The position numbers were made by a program, and so were the translations under genes. Shown one piece after another: positions 7,983 through 16,816 of a DNA stretch of 17,890 nt; the first letter of the stretch is position 1, and every line of letters starts with the position of its first letter. The DNA comes from Parachlorella kessleri (lineage: Eukaryota; Chlorophyta; Trebouxiophyceae; Chlorellales; Chlorellaceae), in the NCBI GenBank assembly GCA_001598975.1, contig BBXU01000159.1, positions 1 through 17,890 on the forward strand, in the 5' to 3' direction. Below the pieces are notes generated by a model. The model saw only the letters and a list, made by a program, of their open reading frames with translations, was not told the origin of the DNA and did no database searches.

Positions 7983-10362
7983 CTACTTGGCCCCCATCTC
8001 CTCTGCATCTTGCTGGAATGCCTCGGCTGCCTTGTTTGTGAGGTCCTCGCCGAAGAGCATATCGGCCACAGCAGGCGAGATGGTGAAGGTGTTGCAGCCC
8101 TGCACAGTATCCACGGCAGTCGTCTAGCGCTGCTGCACAGTGTTGTCAGCTTTGTGTCCAGGCTGGCAAGCACCTTGCCCTCACACTGATCAATCGGGTA
8201 GCCTCAAATGTCACGTGGCTCCAAACAGTGCCAGCAATGCCGCTCTAAGAAAGGTAAGGATTCGTCTATGAGAAGTTTATGTGTGGGTTGAAAATATCCA
8301 GTCGAGCATGCGCCTGAGGAGTAACCTGGCTGGGTCATCGCTGGAGTTCCCCATCACATGCCAGCAGGCTGCTCTACACTCTGCAGTCCCCCAGAATCAT
8401 GCCAGCGCCCCAGATATGCTACAGCTCAACACTCATCAACCCTGGTGGCGCTTATGACAGACTGTTCTAATCAACCACGAACCTCGGCAGCCAAATTCGC
8501 GATCTCGTCGGCACTCCTGATGGAAGCCACCAGCAGCCGCATGCACCCCTCATCACTATCATCCAGGGAGATGATGTCTTGCATTTTCACGATGGCCTCA
8601 AACCCCTGTGAGCACACTCAAGCTGACGCCAGCTCTCTAAAATAACTAATGACAGGTGAAATTTTTCTGGCATGGAGGTTGCCCCAGCAAACATGCAAGG
8701 GTGCATGCGGTAGTCATCTCATGAACTTCGCCACCAAGTTATGAGAGCAAACTATGAGAGCAGACTATGCAGTGCCTTGTAATGCTGGCCTGCATGCTAG
8801 TTGTAGCAGCAAGGCCTTCAGCCCTGCTGTGCTGATGCTAACCTGCTTGCCCGCGTCGTTCATTCTTCCAAGGTATGGAGCAGCATACGAGGCTCCGCAG
8901 GCCAGGGCCGTCACCACCTGGTGCGGTGCGTAGATCCCTGCACCAATCAACAGGACCCTCCTTCATTCCAGGCACCCAACATGGTTATCACACCAGGCCC
9001 TATGGCAGGTGGGGGATCTGCTGCTGGCGTGCAAAGCGCTACAGGGACTCCTGGGGCAGGGTTCTGCAAGTGAGGCTACACTGCCTAGCTCTGCAGCTGG
9101 CTCCCACACTGCATGGAATGGCCTGGCCCGGCCCCTGGTCACCACACACAGGTGACCATCTGTCGCCATACCCTCCAAACAACCGCCCTCACCAGTCAGT
9201 GTGAAGGGCACATCCTCCTCATCTAGCACTTTGGCAGCCTTGACACCCTCTAAGGTGATGGGCACCTTCACCACTATCCGATCATCAATGTCAAACAGCT
9301 TCTTCCCAACGTCTGCCAGCTGGCCTGCAGTCCGACCCCAGGCCTGCAATTGCAGCTCTGCCGCCCCGCAGCTGAAGGCCTGCGCGGGCACACCATTGAG
9401 GGAGGGGGGAGGGGGCCTGTGGGTAGTGTCGTGGTGGGAACCAAAGCCTCTAACAAGGATGGCTGCAAGCAATCGGTTGCTGCAGGCAGGACTGGCAGCT
9501 GGGTTCCCTGCAGGCAAATTCACTTCGAGCCCTCACCTCTGCAGCCAGCTGCTTGAGAGATGACGGAGTGCATTGTACCTTGTCCCTCTTGAGTATTGTA
9601 GGGTTAGTTGTGAAGCCTGCACTCACGACCAAGCTAGCTATCTACACTTGCTCATGTTACTCTCTGTCCTGGGGGCAAGTCAAGGCAACTGCGCACTGCA
9701 GCACGACAAGAGACTGCTCCCGAATGCCGAGGAGCTGTCGTCAACCCTCAGTGAGGGAGCCCAAGCAGTGGACACGTAAGCACAACCATGCATATGCGTT
9801 AACACGGGGGCTGAACAGGTCCTGTGGGTACACACAGCCCTGCCCTGGCCTATAGCGGGAAGATGAAGCCGGTGGATCCACCCTTGGTTCAGCACTCTGC
9901 ACCACCTGGCAATCCCTAAGACTTCCGTGCCTGGCTGGACTCACCATAAAAGAGCCCCGTGTCAGCCCACCTCCGCCAAGACCTAGTGTCGGCACTGTCT
10001 AAGTATAGCTGGAGCGAAGAGTCTGGCCAGAACAGTCCGTCGTCGTCATCATCATCGTCGTCGTCTCCTTCGTCTGAGTCAAGCTGCGCAAAGGGTTGGC
10101 CAGGACCCTTCACTGGCAGGCTCAAGGCCCTGGCAACACCAGAGTGCCGCCTCTGTCTAGGTGGCTTAACAGCTGCTAGTGCCTGCCTTTGGGACAGTGA
10201 AGCAGCAGTCGTGAGCGGTGATGCAAGCATGTCAAAGCAAGCTGACGCCACGCGAGAGTGGCCCAGTGGCGTGCCAGGCTGCTCTAATGGCAGACACTCA
10301 TTGCAGGGATGATCCATGGATGCAGTGGACGAGCAATGGGAGCCAAAAGATGTAGTCAACAT
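7983..10362 (-). CDS. TAL: Transaldolase, TalC/fructose-6-phosphate aldolase class, plastid-type (339 aa, 6 exons)
   Basis: Transaldolases move a dihydroxyacetone unit between sugar phosphates through a Schiff base on a TIM barrel; the short TalC/FSA branch also includes direct fructose-6-phosphate aldolases. Exons on the minus strand: 10362-9945, 9616-9537, 9379-9193, 8937-8843, 8605-8483, 8099-7983; total 1020 nt in phase. Barrel landmarks in order: LYLDSAD (D122), GFTTNPTIL (140-148), LQAWGRTA, RIVVKVPIT with the expected Schiff-base Lys204, TLTGIYAPHQV, ASYAAPYLGRMNDAGK, VASIRSADE and GCNTFTISPAVA near the C-terminus. QAWG and APYLGRMND look most like cyanobacterial TalC-type enzymes, which fits an endosymbiotic origin. 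Residues 1-116 are an extension: a Ser/Ala/Arg-rich probable transit peptide, then nine consecutive Asp (100-108). The start at 10362 is the first Met of the open frame; Met16 or Met45 are alternatives. It is divergent from CENPC. Confidence 0.92.
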
Positions 10363-10463
10363 TACTAGACACCTTCAAATTTGATGGTCTCCTAAGGTGC
10401 ACCGCTATAGCTTGTGGAAGGACGTACGCTTTATCGTAGAAGTTCCTTTCATGTGACTCAAAG
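10363..10463. promoter_or_regulatory. Compact divergent promoter between transaldolase and CENPC
   Basis: Only 101 bases separate the two start codons, so both genes must be driven from this stretch or from inside their first exons. On the CENPC side it holds two tiny upstream frames: ATG at 10384 with a stop three codons on (TAA 10393-10395), and a minimal ATG-TGA at 10451-10456, eight bases before the CENPC ATG. If transcribed, these would lie in the CENPC leader. Confidence 0.55.
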
Positions 10464-13400
10464 ATGGCTAGCACCGATGATCTGTCGTTGTTAATGCCCA
10501 GCCTGCGAAGGAAGGCACTGTCCTCTGCAGCAGATACTACGGCCGTTCACGAGTACCTGAGGGCAAGTTCCTCCACATTTTTGGCTCTGCCGTTGCTGCA
10601 CTAACTCCCAACAACCGTCACTCAACTTGGATGCGAGGTTCTGTGCAGGGAGCAGCCAGGCGCCCCGCTACCCTGCCAGACCCACCGGTTTCTGGTATAG
10701 AGCTGCTCCGGCGTAAAGGCAAACTCAGGACCGGCCGGCAGCCAGCAGTAGCAAGCTTTCACATCCAGTGGAGGTGCGGGTAACAACAAGCCTGGTGTGG
10801 GCTTGGCTGCTGTCATCCGCTGACAGGGATGCTATTGACATTGCAAAAGAATGTGTTGAAGTTTGGGTGGCTGTTGTGCAGGCCTTTGGTATTGCCCAAG
10901 TTGCAGCCGCAAGCCGCCGTGTGTGAGCCCAGCAGGCCAGCAACTGACAGCCATGATGTAGAGCAGCTGAAGGACGAGGTGCTGGCTGGTTACCTGCAGC
11001 GGAGCAGAGAGCGACTGGCCAGCAAGCTGCGTACTGGGCGGGCTCCCAGCAACCGCCAGTTCAGCATTCGCCTCAGGCCGGTAATCCTCCCCGTGCCAGC
11101 AGCTCAGGAGGAGCCTGCCAGCCCCAAACCTCAGGAGCAAAACATTGTTCATGATGCCGAGCCGCAGCCACAGTCTGTTACACGGCCAACTCCCCAGGCA
11201 CAGCTGCAACAAACAGCCTGCCCCACTCCCGCAACCAACCTGATCGGCCGGACGCCTGTCGAGGGTGTGCCAGAGCGGTGGCTTCCTGCTCCTCAGCAGA
11301 AGTGCCAGACACCCGCCACAGCCCTGGTCGGCCGTACGCCAATGGAGGGTGTGCCTGAACGCTGGACAGCACCACGGGCTGCCATGCAGAACAGACCTGC
11401 CACACCTGCACCAGCGCTGCCCACCCCAATGGAAGGTGTCCCGGAAGGTCGCACGGTGCTAGTTGTGCACAAGATGCCCCTGGCCAGGCGCTTGGAACAA
11501 CAGCACCAGAGGCAGCGGTCAGTCGATTCACCCATTGAGGGTGTGGTCCAGCAAGGCGCTCGTGCCACCACATCTGATGGGAGGCCAGCTGCGCTGGGTG
11601 AATTTACGTTTGCGGCGGCAATGGCTGAGCCTCAGCATCAACAGGGGGCTGAGGCAGCAGCACGGACGGGGGAGGCAGGGCAGATGCCTGCACAAACCAG
11701 GTGGCCCTCTGCAGCTGAGCTTAGCAGCGGTGAGGATGAGCTGGAGGACGACGGCTTCGACTACGGGGGTAACGATGGTAAGGTTAAGGTTGGTGTGTTG
11801 AACAGCACCAGTTGCGGTGCTTGTTTTGAGTGATAAGAGACACTACCTGTATGTGTTCCTCAGCGTGCTTACGTCGCACAGCACTGTCGGGCTGCAGTCC
11901 ATTGATGTCCACCATGGCAGGAGGACTTCATCCCCCACCTCAACCTGTGCCCTCAGCGAACATCAAGAATGATTGTTCCCTTTTAGCTGATGCTCCTTGT
12001 AGAGCCTTCAGTGATCAAGCATCCCAGGGAAGCAGCAGGCGCCAGCCCTCCACCCCAATTGGATGGCTTGGAAGCTGCTGTGCCGTGTGGAGCCAGCCTT
12101 CATGCACGCCTTATGCAAGGGACCAGCCCTGGTGGTGGGGCTGGACCAGCAGACAGGGCAGTGCAAACAGGAATCAGCCAGCACGGCTCACCGCATGACC
12201 CTGCTGAGCAGCAGGAGGTTGACGGGATGGACTATAGGGACGATGGTTTTGACGCAGGTGTGTGCTGGCCGAGACAGCTTGCACTATGCTGAGTACAACA
12301 TGTACCAAGTGGCTACCTCCCCAGGGTTGTACGGCAGCGTGCTGCTGAAATGGGCAGTCATATGAAAGTGCTCGACAAGGCAGTTTTCAAGGACCTCTCC
12401 GGCCCGGGCTGATGGCCACTTGCAAATGGTGCAGGTGGCTTTGACTATGACGACTATGACAGTGACCATGAACAGGAGGGGGTTGAAGCCGCAGCGCCCC
12501 AGGACCAGGGGGATGAGCCAGGTTCGGATATGCAAGGACTCTAAGTCTGCATGACCGGCTGATTAGTAGACCTGACTGACACACAGCAGCACAGCAATGC
12601 GTCTTGTGTATACGGTACTTGGGAAGAGTTGTCGTGCCAGAAAGTAAATAGCAGTGTTGTCATCAAGCAGTAGGGACAAAGCGTTGAACCTGCTGGCCTA
12701 ACAATATCGCAATAGGGCTCCCCTGATGGAAGGAAGTATTGAACCTGTTTCCTGCTTGATGCAGTAGTTGAGCCTCCTGAAACTTCTGCGCACGCTGCCC
12801 AGCGGCAGCAAAGGCGGCGTACAACAAACTTTGGTGCCCGCCTGCGAAACGAGCTCAAGCGGAAGAGCCTGGGTGCAGGTACGCTTCAGTGTCTAACAAC
12901 GCTGAGGGTCGGTGTTCGTGTCACGGCCTAGGTGTTCAGAGCATGGATTGAAATCAGATCGGTCAGGGTTGGTGCAAAGGCCTGGATGTCTTTGGCATGC
13001 TAATGGACAGGTCTCTGATGCTGAGCGCCTTCGCTATTATGCAGACCCAAAAACAGGTCGAAGAGAGGTTGCACCAGGTATCCGGCGCAGCACCCGGCAG
13101 AAGCAGTCGCCCTTGCAGTGGTGGCGAGGAGAAACCAAGAACTTCAGCCGCCAGGAACACAGGTAACGAGTTTGACTGTAGGTTGTGGCATAATTATTGA
13201 GGGTGGCAGTAATGTGATCAGAGAGGAGGTACGGGTATACTGGGCTGACAGGATAATAGTTGATGATGATAATAGTTGACGGTGGATGCATGAATACCAA
13301 ACCGAGGAGAGGTAGGGGATGATTGTACTGGCAATTTTGCTCTGGGTCCTGCAGATCATGGTGAGCGTCAGTGCTAGGCAGGTGGGCATGGACAGGGCCG

Positions 13401-13650
13401 GCGCCCGACACTGTCAACTCCAAAACACTCGCAAGGAAAGTGGCGTTTGTAGCTGTGCATGCTTGGGACCACAACCTATCGACTTCAAGCTCTTGCACCC
13501 TCATGCAGGACGATGCCCACCGTCAAGAATGTGGTGCATAAGTCTCCCACCACCCCATGGAGGACTGTATCAGACATATATGGCCGGCATAAGAAGCGCC
13601 AACGGCACCAACAGCAGCAGTCTGATGAGCAGGAGAACCAGGACAGCTGA
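10464..13650 (+). CDS. CENPC: CENP-C-type inner kinetochore protein (about 634 aa, about 8 exons)
   Basis: CENP-C binds the centromeric CENP-A nucleosome and links it to the outer kinetochore. The key evidence is residues 562-578, RRSTRQKQSPLQWWRGE, which match the CENP-C motif (RRS-x-R, then P-L-x-x-W-RGE; family form PLEYWRGE). After it, residues 583-597 (SRQEHRTMPTVKNVV) align loosely with the plant CENP-C end; no Mif2-type cupin domain follows. Model exons: 10464-10562, 10649-10773, 10882-11777, 12012-12257, 12435-12521, 12765-12878, 12967-13162, 13509-13650; 1905 nt in phase. The start of exon 7 is uncertain (12940 fits the same phase), and exons 4 and 5 rest on weak sites (acceptor at 12011, donor GTTCGG at 12522). 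Intron 1 appears to use a GC donor (AGG/GCAAGT). Internal repeats: KLRTGR (58-63, 123-128), GRTPxEGVPERW (197-208, 225-236, weaker later copies) and acidic DDGFDY-like blocks (364-471). The rest is low-complexity. Confidence 0.8.
11229..11545 (+). repeat. In-frame repeats in CENPC exon 3 coding PATxLxGRTPxEGVPERW
   Basis: Two close copies encode TPATNLIGRTPVEGVPERW (residues 190-208) and TPATALVGRTPMEGVPERW (218-236), 28 residues apart. A third, shorter copy gives LPTPMEGVPEG (254-264), and a fourth trace gives DSPIEGVV (290-297). Codons differ between copies, so the duplication is not recent and the protein sequence has been kept. Confidence 0.8.
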
Positions 13651-13990
13651 TCGTACAGCTGTGGGTTGGCATAAGGACTGTACAGCCTTTCCTTTTTGGT
13701 TGCTTTTCTTTGTTGAGTCAGCTGGACTACCCTGCACACTGGCCGCCAGGTGTTCAGTGTGGAATGGCTGGGATCTTTGGCCCCCAGATGGCCTGCTGTG
13801 GAGCGTAGCCAAGCAACAAGCAGTCTTTCACCATGAGAAGGCCAGCAGTGCTTTACCGCTTTCTGACACAACTAAAGGAAAGTCAGTTCCACAAAGACAA
13901 TAGTAAGTAAAACACAGTCAACGATGTCTACGGCACATCACAAGACAGCAAGAGAAGCAGCATCAATGCAGCCCAGCAGCAGCATGGCCC
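13651..13990. other. Convergent gap between CENPC and RAE1
   Basis: This 340-base stretch lies between the CENPC stop and the RAE1 stop and must hold both 3' UTRs. I found no TGTAA word on either strand here and no convincing coding sequence, so the 3' ends may overlap or use a variant signal. Confidence 0.5.
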
Positions 13991-16176
13991 CTATCGTCTG
14001 CCTGGAACCCGTGCCCTGCTCTTCACCTCCGCCTCCTGCGGTTGATGTAGCAATATGTAGTTCTTGGCAGTGTTGGGGTTGTACTCGGCATAGCCTCGAG
14101 ACCAGTCATAGCTGACCGCGTACGCAAAAATCGTGCCATCTCTGCAGTAGCAGAGGAGGGGCAGATTTCAGAGCACTGCACAGCTGCCTTCATGAGTGTG
14201 ACGCTCCTTGACACAAACGGTGCTGACAGCCAGCATCCGCAGTTCCGCGAGCATGGCAATGGTGACTAATCCTACACTTTAGTGAATAAGTACCAAGCAA
14301 CACCAAGGCTGCAAAACATCTGCCTCTCCCCTCACCTGTTGAAGTTGGCGCAAGGGATAGGCATGCTGCACTTCTGCATGGCTTTTAGCCGCTGCTTGCT
14401 GTCCTTGTCCCAGAAGTTGAAAGCGCCATCTGACCCCGAGGTTACAAAGGTGCCAAACTGGGGGTGGAAGCATATGCCATTCACTGCATATACCTCAGTG
14501 TTGTCCCTGCAAGGACGGAGAGCAGGGTAATTGCCCATATAATGATGCACTGAGATCCAAAGCCAGCAAGTTGCATGCTGTAAGGCACTGGCAGGGAACG
14601 GAAGCCCCTATAACACGCATTATGTGTGGCAGGTGGACCGGCCTAGGGTTTTGGCTCTCTTTCAAGCTTGGCATTATGCCAGCCCACACTCAAGACCTTT
14701 GCCAGTTGCGCTTGCTATCAAGACTACCGACTGTGTACATACCTGTGGCACTTGAACGTAAAGTTCTTTGACTGCAGCGAGTCCTCCACATGGTGCACTG
14801 CCACCCGCCCCTCCACACTGCCTATCAGGTAGCCCGAGGTGTCAGGGAACGCCGTCACACACCGCGTCTGGAACTTAAGCGGTGACTGCAGCTGCTTGTA
14901 GGGTGTCTGAGGTGCTGTCAGGTTGTAGACCTGCCGTCAAAAAGGCAGGCAAACTCACGCAGGCAATGGTAAGACTGGCCACACAACTAGTGAGGTCTCC
15001 CCCACCCACCCATGACCTCTCGCAGGACAAGCAATGGGCACCGCTATACCTTGCACGCTCCATAATCGAGTCGCACTGCGGTCTATTGCAAACCTGTCAG
15101 CGAACCCCAGAAGTTGCAGAGCCCACACATTTGAGGGCAGTGCGCCACCTGTTACAAACAGCCGCACTGGCATGCCAAACTCTTTGATTCCTAACAACTA
15201 GCATACTGGGAATAGCCGGCCTTTCGCAGCAGCCACGCTACCAGGCGGCGCAGTACCGGCCATCACCCCCGCACACCAGCAACCCCACTGGCCTTCCCCC
15301 ACACCTACCTGTATTGAGCGGTCGGCTGTGGCCACTACCAGCAACTTGTTCACACAGTCCATAGCATACACCCGCTCCGGCAGCTGCTGGGTGTGCACCG
15401 GGTTGGGGCTGCGCAGGTCCCAGTATTTCAAGGTCTTGTCCCAGGACCCGGTGACCAGCATGTTCATGTCCTTGACATAGAAGACGTGCCGCACCGGCGC
15501 CGCATGCTGCGCAATCTGCTGCTGCTGGTTGGTCTGCAGGTTCCACATCTTCACCAAGCTGTCACAGCCGCCTGCAACAAGCAGCTCCAGCAGACAGGCT
15601 AGTGACAAGAGGAAACTGAGTCTGCAGCCATTAGGCCATGGCAACCACGCGATATGCTAGTCCCAACAGAGGGGACCGACCATGCAGCGCGTCAAGCCAG
15701 TGAAAGTGGCAGCAGTTGACAACACTGTGGTAGTGCGCTCCATCAGCTGCTGAGTGCAATGTCACCGTGGGTGCCCACCAACAGTCTCGGCTGATAGTCA
15801 AGCCCGTTACCTGAGAAAACAGTGGTGCCGTCCGGGCTCCAAGCGCTACATAGCACTGGTTTATCGTGGTTCATGGAAGCCTTGGGGATGGCCTGCCCAG
15901 TGGTTTGGACGTCCCAGCAGCAGACTTGGTTATTCCAAAACGTGCCCACCATAAGGTTGGACGTGGGGCTGAAAGTGATGCTGCTGACGCCATCGTTAGC
16001 TGCGCAGGAACAGCAGTGCCACCATCAACAAATAAACATGCTTGGGCCGAAAGGAACAATGCAGGCCGATGGCTGCTCGTGGCACACTCACGGACACTTG
16101 AGACCTCTACATCCTTGTTGGGGTTATGATTGCTGGTCGCGGGCTGCCCAAAGGTGACAGAGCCGAAGGCTGACAT
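13991..16176 (-). CDS. RAE1: RAE1/Gle2 mRNA export factor, WD40 protein (348 aa, 6 exons)
   Basis: RAE1 is a seven-bladed beta-propeller that binds the GLEBS motif of Nup98 at the nuclear pore, aids mRNA export and, in animals, also spindle assembly. Exons on the minus strand: 16176-16092, 15999-15811, 15571-15309, 14930-14743, 14506-14336, 14141-13991; 1047 nt, all phases closing. It opens MSAFGSVTFG, then NHNPNKDVEV (compare NHNPMKDIEV in animal RAE1). Propeller landmarks: ITFSPTSNLMVGTFWNNQVCCWDV (in part, near residues 35-57), GGCDSLVKMWNLQ, VTGSWDKTLKYWDLRS, QLPERVYAMD, GSVEGRVAVHHV, FTFKCHR, VYAVNGICFHP, GSDGAFNFWDKD and AVSYDWSRGY near the end. Length is close to the usual 340-370 aa, so it looks complete and intact. 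The start is the first Met of the conserved N-terminal block. All introns are GT-AG. It converges on CENPC. Confidence 0.96.
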
Positions 16177-16816
16177 GAACTGAACTCTGCTGCACGGTGA
16201 CTAACTGGTGTACCCGTTCCGAAGGGGATAACAGCACGGTAATGATGTCATTATATATGGCCTTGTGCACTAGAGTGCACTACTTGCCCGAGTTGCTCCC
16301 GCCCTGCTGCGCCATGAAAGCTATGAAGACAGCTGGATGACACGCATGACATCCAGAAGGGGTGCAAGTGTAATACTGGATAGGCAGGGTGTCGGGGTTT
16401 TGCCACCTGCTTCTGTTATGAGCAGGTGAGGTGCAGGTCACACTGCTGCACCGGGTTGGCTGACTCTGGACGGAGGGAAGGTGCAGGCAGGAAGGTACTG
16501 TGCAGCTTTGCACAAGACCCACCATCGTTCCATCATACAGTTTTATCACCTCACATCCCAAACAAGCCAGGGTCCACCCTCATACATGAACAGTAGATAT
16601 TTGTTCAAAGAAACGCGCTTCCCAACGGAACCCCGCCACAACACCGTCCCATATGAAGTCTTGATGAAAGCATGGGGCTAGAAAGGGCGGACACAACACA
16701 GCAACCCTCGAGTCACGGATTTTCAACCGAGGACATATAGGAAGTATGCAACCAGCGTCAGAGTAGCTGTACTCCAAAGCCTTCCGCACGTCGAGAGTCC
16801 TGCGCCACCATTGGTC
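16177..16816. other. Intergenic region: RAE1 promoter and 3' UTR of the right-hand gene
   Basis: The part next to 16176 should hold the RAE1 promoter and 5' UTR; the part next to 16817 should hold the 3' UTR of the membrane-protein gene. Open frames here are short and show no recognisable family. A minus-strand open frame at 16280-16561 is Cys/Ser/Pro-rich without splice context. Confidence 0.5.

Noticed and set aside
10829..10881. ATG at 10829 as the CENPC start
   Set aside because: It lies in the sequence before a good acceptor (TTGTGCAG at 10881), and upstream exons join in exact phase with a better N-terminus.
11178..11573. Minus-strand open frames opposite CENPC exon 3
   Set aside because: Shadows of the GC-rich repeat region; the plus frame holds the repeats as conserved protein with diverged codons.
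13240..13290. GATAATAGTTGA-type short repeat in a CENPC intron
   Set aside because: Two short copies only; simple AT-rich intron sequence without further structure.
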